The notes: a model not told the origin generated them from the sequence alone. A stretch of DNA of 64,000 nucleotides from Umezawaea beigongshangensis (GCF_016464305.1 NZ_JAEIOJ010000005.1:208868-272867), one strand, 5' to 3'; shown: positions 29,926 through 41,842, counted from the first letter of the stretch. Numbers and translations: made by a program.

Positions 29926-30974
29926 CCGACCGGCTCATCCTCGGCATCGAGAGCTCCTGCGACGAGACGGGCGTGGGCATCGTCCGGCTCGGACCCGACG
30001 GCGCGGTGGAGCTGCTGGCCGACGAGGTCGCCTCCAGCGTCGAGGAGCACGCCCGCTTCGGCGGCGTCGTCCCCGAGGTGGCCAGCCGCGCGCACCTGGA
30101 GGCGATGCTGCCGACGATGCGCCGCGCGCTCGACGGCGCTGGCGTGGAGCTGGCCGACGTGCACTCCATCGCCGTCACCGCCGGGCCCGGCCTCGCCGGC
30201 GCGCTGCTCGTCGGCGTGTCCGCGGCCAAGGCGTACGCCGCCGCGCTCGGCAAGCCGCTCTACGGCGTGAACCACCTCGCCGGGCACGTCGCCGCCGACA
30301 CCCTCCAGCACGGCCCGCTGCCGAAGCGCTGCCTCGCGATGCTCGTGTCCGGCGGGCACACCCAGCTGCTGCTCGTCGAGGGCCTGGCGCACTCGATCAC
30401 CGAGGTCGGGTCCACCGTGGACGACGCGGCGGGCGAGGCGTACGACAAGGTGGCCCGGCTGCTCGACCTGCCCTACCCCGGCGGCCCGCCCATCGACCGG
30501 ATGGCGGCGCGCGGCGACCGGTGCGCCATCGCGTTCCCCCGCGGCCTCACCGGACCCCGCGACAACACCTACGACTTCTCCTTCTCCGGCCTCAAGACGG
30601 CCGTGGCCCGCTGGGTGGAGCGCTGCGAGCGAGCAGGTGAGGAGGTGCCGGTCGCCGACGTCGCCGCGTCGTTCCAGGAGGCCGTCGCCGACGTGCTCAC
30701 CAGCAAGGCGATCCGGGCGGCGAAGGACCTCCGGGTGGACACGCTGGTGATCTCCGGCGGCGTGGCGGCGAACTCGCGGCTGTCCGGCCTGGCCGCCGAG
30801 CGCTGCGCCGAGGCGGGCATCGAGCTGCGCGTGCCCCGGCCGCGGCTGTGCACCGACAACGGCGCCATGATCGCCGCCATCGGCGCTCACCTGGTGGCGG
30901 CGGGACGCGAGCCGTCGCCGCTGGACCTGTCCACGGTGCCCGGCCTGCCGGTGGGCACCGTCCAGATCGTCTGA
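29922..30974 (+). CDS. tsaD: tRNA N6-adenosine threonylcarbamoyltransferase TsaD
   Basis: Transfers threonylcarbamoyl to A37 of tRNA. It has 350 residues, ASKHA fold. N-terminal [10 protein letters not shown], metal-binding His pair in [28 protein letters not shown] and [11 protein letters not shown] are all present. GTG 29922 overlaps the rimI stop. Last gene of the operon; a 600-base non-coding stretch and then groES follow, the same neighbours as in mycobacteria. Confidence 0.97.
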   Translation: MTDRLILGIESSCDETGVGIVRLGPDGAVELLADEVASSVEEHARFGGVVPEVASRAHLEAMLPTMRRALDGAGVELADVHSIAVTAGPGLAGALLVGVSAAKAYAAALGKPLYGVNHLAGHVAADTLQHGPLPKRCLAMLVSGGHTQLLLVEGLAHSITEVGSTVDDAAGEAYDKVARLLDLPYPGGPPIDRMAARGDRCAIAFPRGLTGPRDNTYDFSFSGLKTAVARWVERCERAGEEVPVADVAASFQEAVADVLTSKAIRAAKDLRVDTLVISGGVAANSRLSGLAAERCAEAGIELRVPRPRLCTDNGAMIAAIGAHLVAAGREPSPLDLSTVPGLPVGTVQIV

Positions 30975-31451
30975 CCGGTCGCGGTCCTCGATCGCGGAGG
31001 ACGCCGGCGTGGACGCGGGGTCGGGCTGCTCGCCGACGTCCCGCACGACGAGCCGCGGCGCGACGGAGTGCGCGAGCTGGAGGTCGGCGCCGGTCGTGCA
31101 CTGCGCGTGCCGCAGCCGGTGGTCGGCCGGGGTGCGCGTCTCCGGTCCGGCCACCTGCCGGACGTCGGTGGCCTTCGCCGCGTGCTCGTACCGGTGGTCG
31201 CCCCGGTGCGGGACCAGGTCCGGGTGGTCCTCGGCGATCTCCCGGGGGCGCCGGAGGCGACGCGGCGGCGGGCGACACGCCGCCGAGAGCCGGGAGACCG
31301 GGTGCCGCGGCTCCACCGGGGAGGATGGAGCGACGGGACGCGCCGGGGAGTTCGGACGTGCGACCACGGTGCCGCGCACGGGTGAGAACGAGCCCCCCGA
31401 CCTCGGTGAGCAGTCGGCGAACGAGCCACGATGAGGCCCCTCGTTGAAGGA
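30975..31451. other. Long gap without a recognisable gene
   Basis: About 480 bases between tsaD and the groES operator. A plus-strand frame (about 31020-31330) has fair third-position G/C and could be a worn gene fragment (VPVVAPVRDQVRVVLGDLPG), but no family is recognised, frames on the opposite strand are equally open, and no start or ribosome site is convincing. I treat it as non-coding or decayed. Confidence 0.5.
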
Positions 31452-31478
31452 TTGGCACTCGCACGGGTAGAGTGCCAG
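31452..31478. promoter_or_regulatory. CIRCE operator (HrcA binding site)
   Basis: TTGGCACTC and GAGTGCCAG are separated by exactly nine bases, matching the CIRCE consensus TTAGCACTC-N9-GAGTGCTAA at 14 of 18 arm positions, with arms that are mutually complementary at 8 of 9. It lies 100 bases upstream of groES, so HrcA heat-shock repression of groES-groEL is expected. Confidence 0.92.
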
Positions 31479-31578
31479 TCGAACGGCACCAGTACCGCCC
31501 CGACCCCCGCGACGGCGGGGTGGCAGGAGCCGTAACGCAACCTGCCAACGCTTTCGACGACCCGTGGAGGTCACTCCG

Positions 31579-31872
31579 GTGAGCGTGAACATCAAGCCGC
31601 TCGAGGACAAGATCGTCGTCCAGGCCAGTGAGGCCGAGACGACGACTGCTTCCGGCATCGTGATCCCCGACACCGCCAAGGAGAAGCCCCAGGAGGGCAA
31701 GGTCCTGGCAGTCGGCCCCGGCCGGATCGACGACAAGGGCAACCGCGTCCCCGTGGACGTGGCTGTCGGTGACGTCGTCATCTACTCCAAGTACGGCGGT
31801 ACCGAGGTCAAGTACAACGGCGAGGAGTACCTCATCCTCTCCGCCCGCGACGTGCTGGCCGTCGTCAACTGA
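31579..31872 (+). CDS. groES: Co-chaperonin GroES
   Basis: A 97-residue, standard-length lid protein of the chaperonin. Sequence [15 protein letters not shown], the mobile loop [13 protein letters not shown], and [19 protein letters not shown] are typical. GTG 31579 is chosen because it lies 8 bases after GGAGGT and gives the family N-terminus; an in-frame GTG 15 bases upstream would place the ribosome site inside the gene. A CIRCE operator precedes it and groEL1 follows after a hairpin. Confidence 0.98.
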   Translation: MSVNIKPLEDKIVVQASEAETTTASGIVIPDTAKEKPQEGKVLAVGPGRIDDKGNRVPVDVAVGDVVIYSKYGGTEVKYNGEEYLILSARDVLAVVN

Positions 31873-31909
31873 CGTTCCGGTCCACTGACGTTTCGGCTGT
31901 CATGCCTGA

Positions 31910-31944
31910 CGCCCCGGCAGCCCCAGACCGGGGCTACCGGGGCG
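31910..31944 (+). terminator. Hairpin between groES and groEL
   Basis: Outer stem CGCCCCGG/CCGGGGCG (31910-31917, 31937-31944) and inner stem AGCCCC/GGGGCT around a 5-base loop, followed by GTTTCG. Probably a partial terminator or RNA-processing site setting the groES:groEL ratio. Confidence 0.65.
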
Positions 31945-31964
31945 TTTCGCACAAGAGAGGCTAG

Positions 31965-33593
<1,629 letters not shown>

Positions 33594-33605
33594 GTTCGAC
33601 CCGCA

Positions 33606-33652
33606 CGAGCGAAGAGGGGCGGCACCCACCGGGTGCCGCCCCTCTTCGCTCG
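33606..33652. terminator. Bidirectional terminator between groEL1 and whiB3
   Basis: Perfect 22-base arms (33606-33627, 33631-33652) with a 3-base loop, between the converging groEL1 and whiB3 genes. Confidence 0.92.
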
Positions 33653-33672
33653 CCTCCCGACCGATCAGCTGA

Positions 33673-33969
33673 TCACGTCAGGTTGAGCTGTCGCTTCCGC
33701 ATCTTGATGATGTTGTCGCGCTCGGACTCGGACAGTCCGCCCCAGATCCCGTAGGGCTCCTGCACCGCCAGTGCGTGTCTGCGACACATCTCCAGCACCG
33801 GGCACGACAAGCAGACCGCTTTCGCTCTCGCCTCCCTCCTGGCTCGCGCGGGACCGCGCTCGCCGTCGGGGTGGAAGAAGAACGCGCTGTCCATTCCGCG
33901 GCACGACCCGCTCATCTGCCAGTCCCAGACGTCGGCGTTGGGACCGGGGAGCCTTCGGGTGTCTGCCAT
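33673..33969 (-). CDS. whiB3: WhiB-family iron-sulfur regulator, WhiB3-type
   Basis: A 98-residue [4Fe-4S] transcription factor. The four cluster cysteines are C23, C53, C56 and C62 (CxxC and CxxxxxC spacing), followed by the WhiB turn GIWGGLSESER and a short basic C-terminal DNA-binding tail KMRKRQ. The N-terminus LPGPNADVWDWQ and CRGMDSAFFFHPDGERG are close to the mycobacterial WhiB3 sequence I remember, and the position beside groEL1 matches. ATG 33969 is preceded by AAGGAGG. WhiB3 senses redox and NO and binds the housekeeping sigma factor in mycobacteria; the same is inferred here. Confidence 0.93.
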   Translation of the reverse strand: MADTRRLPGPNADVWDWQMSGSCRGMDSAFFFHPDGERGPARARREARAKAVCLSCPVLEMCRRHALAVQEPYGIWGGLSESERDNIIKMRKRQLNLT

Positions 33970-34095
33970 CGAGACCGCCTCCTTGGCCCACTCGAAGTGG
34001 ACTGCTCCATTTGGCTTAATCTTGATCCACCGTAGAACCGAGTCAAAACTTGTTCAAGACTTGGACAGGTCGGAGTTCCGCGATTCAGCCGATGG

Positions 34096-35190
34096 GTGAT
34101 CGACAGCGTGTTCGACCGCTCACTCAGGGGAGTTGCTCAGCGACGGGTCTGCCCGGACGATGTCCCGGTGACCACCGGGCCCGAGCGCGAGAGTGCTGCT
34201 GGCACCGATCCCGGAGCGGGCACCGGAGACGAGGGCGAGCTGATGCTCTCCGTCGCCGCCGTGGCACGCAGACTCGGGGTGGCACCGGCGACCCTGCGCA
34301 CGTGGGACCGCAGATACGGCCTCGGACCGAGCGACCACACCAGCGGTCGGCACCGTCGCTACGGACCGCTCGACATCGCCCGGCTGGAACTGATGCAGCG
34401 CGCGCTGCTGCGCGGCGCGTCCTCCGCCGAAGCGGCCCGCTACGCCCTGACGACCTCGGTCACCCCGGCCGCCGGAGGCGGTTCCGCTTCACTCGATCCG
34501 GTGGTACTTCCGGTGCTGCGGGGGGGAGAGTTCGCGCCCGGCGCTTCACCCCGTGGTGGAAGAGGACTGCCGCTGCCGGGGGCGAGCCGACGTGCGCGCG
34601 GCCTCGGCAGGGCCGTCCTGGCGATGGACTCGGGAGCCGCCGCGGCGCTGCTGGACGACGCCGTCGCCGAGGACGGCGTGATCGGCGCCTGGGACGGCGT
34701 GGTCCGGCCCGTGCTCGGCGCCGTGGCCACGCGCTGGGAGCACTCGGGGGCCGGGGTGGAGGTGTCGCACCTGTTCCAGGAGTGCGTGCTCGCCGCCATG
34801 GTCCGCGCGACGCCGCCGGTGCGCTCGCCGCGCAACCACCGGCCGGTGCTGCTGGCCGCGATGCCGCAGGAGTGGCACACCCTGCCGATGTACCCGCTCG
34901 CCGCGGAGCTCGCCGTGCGCGGCGTCGACGTGCGGCAGCTCGGGGCCGCTCTGCCGATCGACGCGCTGCACGCGGCGGTCCGGCGCACCGCGCCGGCCGC
35001 CGTCGTCCTCTGGGCGCAGCTCCCGCGCTGCGCCGACCCCGCTGTGCTGTCGTCGCTGCCGCGTCCCCGCCAGCAGGTGCGCCTCTTCGCGTGCGGCCCC
35101 GGCTGGGAGCGCGGCGTCGTGCCCACCGGCGTCGAGCGGCTGGGCGAGCTGGCCGCCGCCGTCGACGCGATCGAGCGCGCGGTCTGCTGA
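34096..35190 (+). CDS. MerR-family regulator with CarH/LitR-like B12-type sensor domain
   Basis: A 364-residue protein. A MerR helix-turn-helix (about residues 50-115; LSVAAVARRLGVAPATLRTW, SGRHRRYGPLDIARL) is followed by a helical domain and a Rossmann-like domain arranged as in cobalamin photoreceptors of the CarH type. The Trp-x9-Glu-His motif is nearly kept: W214, then nine residues, then Ser-His (H225). The B12 lower-ligand motif ExHxxG reads EWHTLP, with E259 and H261 kept and Gly replaced by Pro. The start is uncertain: GTG 34096 has no good ribosome site; GTG 34168 and ATG 34243 also precede the HTH. Light- or B12-dependent control is inference. Confidence 0.84.
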   Translation: MIDSVFDRSLRGVAQRRVCPDDVPVTTGPERESAAGTDPGAGTGDEGELMLSVAAVARRLGVAPATLRTWDRRYGLGPSDHTSGRHRRYGPLDIARLELMQRALLRGASSAEAARYALTTSVTPAAGGGSASLDPVVLPVLRGGEFAPGASPRGGRGLPLPGASRRARGLGRAVLAMDSGAAAALLDDAVAEDGVIGAWDGVVRPVLGAVATRWEHSGAGVEVSHLFQECVLAAMVRATPPVRSPRNHRPVLLAAMPQEWHTLPMYPLAAELAVRGVDVRQLGAALPIDALHAAVRRTAPAAVVLWAQLPRCADPAVLSSLPRPRQQVRLFACGPGWERGVVPTGVERLGELAAAVDAIERAVC

Positions 35191-35236
35191 CCGGCGCTGC
35201 GGGGGAGTCGTCGGTGGCGGGGTGCAGGATGGCCCG

Positions 35237-36157
35237 GTGGACGAGAGCGAGTTGCGACGAGCCGCCTTCGGCGACCGGCCGGGCGCCGACGTCCGGCCGG
35301 CCGTGCTGTCGGAGGTCCCGCGCGAGCGGTGGCTCGCCGCGGTGGTCCTGGGAGCGCGCGGGCACTACGCCGCGGCGGCGACCGTCCTGACCGCACTCGT
35401 GCGGGGAGCCGATCCGGTGATCGCCTCGCTCGCCGGATCGGCCCTCGCCTCGCACCGCCGGCAGTTGGGCGCGCACGCCGCCGCCCGCCGTCTCGACGCG
35501 GCGGCACTGGCCCGGCTGGGTGACGCGGGGCGCACGGATGCGCCGGACGACCCCCACGGGATCGGCGCGCGGGGCGCGCGGACGGACGCGCTCACCGGAC
35601 TCGCCGCGGACGCCCTGGGCGCCGGGAGGCCGGACGTGGCGCGGCGGGTGCACGCCGCCGCCGTCGCGAGCGCGGCGCCGGGCGACTGGCGCGCGGAGGT
35701 CAGGCTCGGCTGGGTCGCGGCCGAGATCGACCTCGCGACCGGCGCGGCGGAGGCCGCCGCGGGGCACGCGGAGCGCGCGGCGGCGACCGCGCGCGACGTC
35801 GGGGCGGTGCGGCACGTCCTCAAGTCGGAGGTCGTCGCGGCGGTGGCCTCGCTGGTCACCGGAACTGCAGAAGTGCGGAAAACTGCCGTGGATCTACTCT
35901 TGTGTGACTTAAATCACATCAAGGTTCAGCGGCTCCGTTCGCTCGCCTGGCCCGTCGCTCTCGTCCTCGCCGAACACGCTCCGGAGCGGGCTCCGCACGC
36001 TCTGGACGACGCTCGCAGCGCTCTGAGCTGCGTGTTGACCCGAGCTGATCCGGCACTGCGGGCAGCTGCGACGCGGTCACCCTGGATTCCGACTGCACTG
36101 CTCCGTTCCGGGGAACCCCCGAACGCGGACACCGGATCGAACTTCTTGACGGATTAA
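35237..36157 (+). CDS. Conserved hypothetical, helical (TPR-like) protein
   Basis: A 306-residue Ala-rich helical protein with no recognised catalytic motif; alternating amphipathic helices (RWLAAVVLGARGHYAAAATV, GRPDVARRVHAAAVASAAP) resemble a tetratricopeptide-type solenoid. GTG 35237 gives VDESELRRAAFGD; GTG 35222 is possible. A hypothetical gene stands at this place near sigD in mycobacteria (Rv3415c). Codon use becomes A/T-richer around 35870-35925, where a CRP-like palindrome is embedded, and the C-terminal 75 residues are compositionally different. It may work with the neighbouring bldM/sigD regulators; function unknown. Confidence 0.8.
   Translation: MDESELRRAAFGDRPGADVRPAVLSEVPRERWLAAVVLGARGHYAAAATVLTALVRGADPVIASLAGSALASHRRQLGAHAAARRLDAAALARLGDAGRTDAPDDPHGIGARGARTDALTGLAADALGAGRPDVARRVHAAAVASAAPGDWRAEVRLGWVAAEIDLATGAAEAAAGHAERAAATARDVGAVRHVLKSEVVAAVASLVTGTAEVRKTAVDLLLCDLNHIKVQRLRSLAWPVALVLAEHAPERAPHALDDARSALSCVLTRADPALRAAATRSPWIPTALLRSGEPPNADTGSNFLTD
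35903..35918. promoter_or_regulatory. CRP/FNR-type palindrome inside a coding region
   Basis: TGTGACTTAAATCACA matches TGTGA-N6-TCACA exactly, with further symmetry in the spacer, in a locally A/T-rich patch of a G/C-rich gene, 320 bases before the bldM-like start. A Crp (Rv3676-type) site is possible. Confidence 0.55.
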
Positions 36158-36237
36158 GCACCGGATCGTGTCAAGGTCGGGCCGGGGGCGTCCGATAGGG
36201 GAAGTGGAACGTCACTCGGCTGCAGGAAGGAGTCCCC

Positions 36238-36834
36238 GTGACGACGGTCTTGATTTGCGACGACCGGCGCAGTGTTCGGGAGGGTCTCACCCGCGTGATG
36301 TCGGCTGTCCCAGGGGTCAGTCGCATCGACTGCGTTGCACACGGTGACGAGTTGTTGGCTCGCTTCTCCCGGCAGCCGGTCGACGTCGTACTGGTTGGTA
36401 CCCAGCGCGCCGTCCCGACCGGGGTGGAAGCGACCCGGCGACTCGTCTCCGCCAACCCACAGGCGAACGTCATCGTCTTCGGCGCGCCCGACGACGCCGG
36501 CAGCATCGCCGCGGCCATCGCGGGCGGCGCTCGCGGCTACCTGCGCTGGGACGCCTCGCGTCCCGAGCTGGTCGCCGCGCTGGCGCACACCCTCGCCAGC
36601 ACCTCGGTGCCCGCGCCCCGGCAGCCGTCGGATCCCGGAGTTCAGCTCACCGAGCGCGAGCTCCAGGTCCTCCGCGGCATGAGCCAGGGAAAGAGCAACG
36701 GACAGATCGGGCGCGAGCTCTACCTGTCCGAGGACACGGTGAAGACCCACGCGCGGCGGTTGTTCCGCAAGCTCGGGGTCCGCGACCGCGCTCAGGCCGT
36801 GGCGCACGGCTTCCGGCGCGGGTTGGTGTCCTGA
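36238..36834 (+). CDS. bldM: BldM-like orphan response regulator (LuxR-type HTH)
   Basis: A 198-residue protein with a receiver-like domain (1-about 120) and C-terminal LuxR/NarL helix-turn-helix (LTERELQVLRGMSQGKSN, LSEDTVKTHARRLFRKLGV). The acidic pair D8-D9 is present, but the phospho-acceptor position 54 is Gly (VVLVGTQRA) and the conserved Lys is replaced (GYLRWDAS), so phosphorylation by the normal route is not possible. The HTH and location between whiB/groEL1 and sigD-guaB2 match Streptomyces bldM, a developmental regulator that works as homodimer or with WhiI. GTG 36238 follows GGAAGGAG. Confidence 0.85.
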   Translation: MTTVLICDDRRSVREGLTRVMSAVPGVSRIDCVAHGDELLARFSRQPVDVVLVGTQRAVPTGVEATRRLVSANPQANVIVFGAPDDAGSIAAAIAGGARGYLRWDASRPELVAALAHTLASTSVPAPRQPSDPGVQLTERELQVLRGMSQGKSNGQIGRELYLSEDTVKTHARRLFRKLGVRDRAQAVAHGFRRGLVS

Positions 36835-36864
36835 CACCGGTACCGCTCGCCAGCAGTACCTCCT

Positions 36865-36894
36865 CCAGCCCGGTGACCTCAGTCACCGGGCTGG
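36865..36894 (+). terminator. Terminator after bldM-like gene
   Basis: 13-base perfect arms (36865-36877, 36882-36894) with loop CTCA, followed by TTCGGG. The following 160 bases to sigD are relatively A/T-rich (GTTACCTATTCACAG) and probably hold the sigD promoter. Confidence 0.8.
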
Positions 36895-37060
36895 TTCGGG
36901 TTCAGTGTGTTACCTATTCACAGAAGCTCTTTGCCCCCAAGGGTGATTCTCAGGCACGCGTCCGGGTACGGTGAGCGTCGCCGGTGCGAGCGATGGCGTG
37001 ATCGTCTCGTGGAACGGCACGTCGGTACGTCAACAAGTAACACCAGGGCTGCTGTCTGCG

Positions 37061-37633
37061 ATGACCAACGTGGGGGACGGACTGGACGCCGGAGTGGGCG
37101 CAGCAGTTGAGGGCGACCGTCAGGCGGTAGAGCGTCTGCTGGCGTCGATCCGTCCTCTCGTGGTGCGGTACTGCCGCGCCCGTGTTGGCAGGCAGGAGCG
37201 TTCCTACGCTTCGGCGGACGACGTGGCCCAGGAGGTGTGTCTCGCGGTGCTCACGGCCTTGCCCAGCTACCGCGACCAGGGTCGGCCCTTCCTCGCGTTC
37301 GTGTACGGCATCGCAGCGCACAAGGTGGCCGACGCTCACCGGTCCGCAGCCCGGAACCGCTCAGAACCGGTTCCGGAGGTCCCCGACGCCCCGGAGAGCG
37401 AGGCGGGCCCCGAACAGCGCGCGATGCAGGGCGAACTGTCCGAGCGGATGGCGCAGCTGTTGAAGATCCTGCCCGAGAAGCAGCGCGAGATCCTGTTGCT
37501 GAGGGTCGTCGTCGGGTTGTCCGCGGACGAGACCGCCGACGCCGTCGGTTCGACCCCGGGAGCCGTGCGCGTGGCGCAGCACCGCGCACTCGCGAGGCTC
37601 CGCAAGACGATGTCCCCGGAGGAGGTGGTCTGA
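37061..37633 (+). CDS. sigD: ECF-type RNA polymerase sigma factor SigD
   Basis: A 190-residue sigma-70 family factor with region 2 (VVRYCRARVG, SADDVAQEVCLAVLTALP, FLAFVYGIAAHKVADAHR) and region 4 (LPEKQREILLLRVVVGLSAD, GSTPGAVRVAQHRALARL). These run nearly residue for residue with the mycobacterial SigD sequence I recall. ATG 37061 aligns with its MTxxG start; an in-frame GTG at 36971 would add 30 residues with non-coding-like codon use. Followed after the stop by its likely anti-sigma gene at 37634. SigD controls stationary-phase and envelope genes in mycobacteria. Confidence 0.93.
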   Translation: MTNVGDGLDAGVGAAVEGDRQAVERLLASIRPLVVRYCRARVGRQERSYASADDVAQEVCLAVLTALPSYRDQGRPFLAFVYGIAAHKVADAHRSAARNRSEPVPEVPDAPESEAGPEQRAMQGELSERMAQLLKILPEKQREILLLRVVVGLSADETADAVGSTPGAVRVAQHRALARLRKTMSPEEVV

Positions 37634-38584
37634 GTGGCCGACGAGCGCGAGAAGAGTGACGAGAAGATCGTGCACGGACAGCACGAGAGAGCAGGGCTCT
37701 CCCCGGAGGATCCCCCGGTCCAGCCGACCGGCGATTCCGCCGACACCACCGATCTGTCGGCGGTCCGCGCCGACGACGAACTCCTCGACGCCCTCGGTGG
37801 CGCCGGTGGTGACCGCGAGTCCCCCGGGGTCGTCGCCGAGGACGAGCTGAACGCTCTGCTGCTGGCGTGGCGGCAGGAGGTGGACGACGAGCCGGCCGCC
37901 GTCCTGGTGGACACCGACACGGCCGTCGCGACCATCGCCGCCGCGCGACCCGTGCCCCACCGCCACCGGTTCCTCATCCCGCTGGCCACGGCCGCCGCGG
38001 TGCTGGCCATCGCCTTCACCGGCACCAGCCTCGTCGCCCGCGACTCCCTGCCCGGCGACCCGCTGTGGGCCCTCACGAAGGTCCTCTACGCCGACCACGC
38101 CCGTTCCGTCGAGGCCGCGGCCGTGGTCCGCACCGACCTCGACACCGCCCGCGTGGCGCTCGCCGAGGGCCGGGTCGACGAGGCGAAGGACGCGCTGGCG
38201 AAGGCGGGCGTCGTCCTGCCCGAGGTGTCCACCGACGACGGCAGGAGCGAGTTGTCGGAGAAGCACCACTCCCTGCTGGAGGAGCTGACCAGCTCGCCGT
38301 TGCAGCCGACGTCCGGCACCGTGCCGCGCCCCTTCACGAGCGTCGTCCCCTCGACGGTCCCCTCGTCCGACGCGGACGAGATCCCGGAGGAGCCGGCGGA
38401 CGACACCGGGGAACCGACCGGGCCCACCGAGCCCGTCGAGTCGACGACCACCCCCGTGGTCCCGACGACCACCAGCTCCGAGGTCCCGCCCCCGCCGCCC
38501 ACCAGCGACACCGGTGTGCGCACGGAGCCGGGGACGAACGTGCAGACCGGCGAGACCGCGTCCGGCGAGGAGACCGTCGGCTAG
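37634..38584 (+). CDS. rsdA: Anti-sigma-D factor RsdA
   Basis: A 316-residue single-pass membrane protein. The cytoplasmic part carries the sigma-D-binding segment DDELLDALGG (about residues 47-56) and LLLAWRQEVDDEP. A membrane helix follows (about 113-132, LATAAAVLAIAFTG). The extracytoplasmic part starts RDSLPGDPLWALTKVLYADH and ends in a Pro/Thr/Ser-rich tail suited to regulated proteolysis. The layout equals mycobacterial RsdA (Rv3413c). GTG 37634 immediately follows the sigD stop, so synthesis of sigma and anti-sigma factors is linked. Confidence 0.9.
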   Translation: MADEREKSDEKIVHGQHERAGLSPEDPPVQPTGDSADTTDLSAVRADDELLDALGGAGGDRESPGVVAEDELNALLLAWRQEVDDEPAAVLVDTDTAVATIAAARPVPHRHRFLIPLATAAAVLAIAFTGTSLVARDSLPGDPLWALTKVLYADHARSVEAAAVVRTDLDTARVALAEGRVDEAKDALAKAGVVLPEVSTDDGRSELSEKHHSLLEELTSSPLQPTSGTVPRPFTSVVPSTVPSSDADEIPEEPADDTGEPTGPTEPVESTTTPVVPTTTSSEVPPPPPTSDTGVRTEPGTNVQTGETASGEETVG

Positions 38585-38590
38585 GAGCCC

Positions 38591-38638
38591 GCACGACGCG
38601 GCCCCCGGCCGCGGTCGTGACCGGGGGCCGCGTCGTGC
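38591..38638. terminator. Bidirectional terminator between rsdA and DUF5319 gene
   Basis: 18-base perfect arms (38591-38608, 38621-38638) with a 12-base loop, between two converging genes. Confidence 0.9.
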
Positions 38639-38657
38639 TCGGAAGCGTTCGCGCGGC

Positions 38658-40686
<2,029 letters not shown>

Positions 40687-40697
40687 GAGGACGACAA

Positions 40698-41831
40698 GTG
40701 CGCGATCTGGTCGAGATCGGGATGGGCCGGACCGCGAGGCGGGCCTACGAGCTGGACGACGTGGAGATCATCCCGTCGCGGCGGACCCGCTCGTCGAAGG
40801 ACGTCTCCACCGCGTGGCAGATCGACGCCTACCGCTTCGAGATCCCGCTGATCACCCACCCCACGGACGCGATCGTCTCGCCGGGCACGGCCGTGGCCGT
40901 CGGCGAGCTGGGCGGCCTGGGCGTGCTGAACGCCGAGGGCCTGTGGGCGCGGCACACCGACGTGGACGAGGCGCTGTTCCGCCTCGTGCAGGCCACCGAG
41001 GACACCGACGACCCGGCGGCGCCCGTCCGGGTGCTCCAGGAGCTGCACTCCGCCCCGGTGCGGATCGACCTGATCGCCGAGGCGATCAAGCAGGTCCGCG
41101 AGTCCGGGGTGACCGTCGCGGTGCGGGTGAGCCCGCAGCGTGCCGCCGAGCTGACGCCGGACCTGCTGGCCGCGGGCGTGGAGATCCTGATCGTGCAGGG
41201 CACGATCATCTCCGCGGAGCACGTGTCCCGCGACGGCGAGGCGCTGAACCTGAAGCAGTTCATCTCCGACCTCGACGTGCCGGTGATCGCCGGTGGCGTC
41301 GGCGACTACCGGACCGCGATGCACCTCATGCGGACCGGTGCTGCGGGCGTCATCGTCGGGTACGGCTACACGCCCGGCGTGACGACCACCGACTCGGTGC
41401 TGGGTATCGGCGTCCCGATGGCGACGGCCATCGCCGACGCGGCCGCCGCCCGGCGCGACTACCTGGACGAGACCGGTGGCCGGTACGTACACGTCATCGC
41501 GGACGGCGGCGCGCTGACCAGCGGTGAGGTCGCCAAGTCGATCGCGTGCGGCGCGGACGCGGTCATGCTGGGCGAGCCCCTCGCCGCGGCGGCCGAGGCG
41601 CCGGGGCAGGGCCTGTACTGGACGGCGGCGTCCGCGCACCCGACGGTGCCGCGCAGCTTCGTCTCGGCGGGCGTGGACCAGGAGATCGACCTGCGGACCC
41701 TGCTGTTCGGGCCGTCGACGGACCCGCGCGGCGTGACGAACCTGTTCGGTTCGCTGCGGCGCGCGATGGCCAAGACCGGCTACTCGGACCTGAAGGAGTT
41801 CCAGAAGGTCGGCCTGACCATCCGCGGCTGA
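40698..41831 (+). CDS. guaB3: GuaB3-family IMP dehydrogenase-related protein
   Basis: A 377-residue IMPDH/GMPR-fold TIM barrel without CBS domains. In place of the IMPDH catalytic loop with Cys it reads GYGYTPGVTTTDSVLGIGVP, so the Cys is absent and normal IMPDH chemistry is unlikely; the phosphate-site ADGGALTSGEVAKSIACGA is kept. The C-terminus KTGYSDLKEFQKVGLTIRG is typical of GuaB3. GTG 40698 after GAGAGGACG. Biochemical role in actinobacteria is not settled. Confidence 0.93.
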   Translation: MRDLVEIGMGRTARRAYELDDVEIIPSRRTRSSKDVSTAWQIDAYRFEIPLITHPTDAIVSPGTAVAVGELGGLGVLNAEGLWARHTDVDEALFRLVQATEDTDDPAAPVRVLQELHSAPVRIDLIAEAIKQVRESGVTVAVRVSPQRAAELTPDLLAAGVEILIVQGTIISAEHVSRDGEALNLKQFISDLDVPVIAGGVGDYRTAMHLMRTGAAGVIVGYGYTPGVTTTDSVLGIGVPMATAIADAAAARRDYLDETGGRYVHVIADGGALTSGEVAKSIACGADAVMLGEPLAAAAEAPGQGLYWTAASAHPTVPRSFVSAGVDQEIDLRTLLFGPSTDPRGVTNLFGSLRRAMAKTGYSDLKEFQKVGLTIRG

Positions 41832-41842
41832 GTTCGTCCGCC

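Noticed and set aside
36971..37060. Upstream GTG start for sigD
   Set aside because: Adds 30 residues with codons such as CAA, GTA and ACA that are unlike the gene body, and family alignment supports the ATG at 37061.
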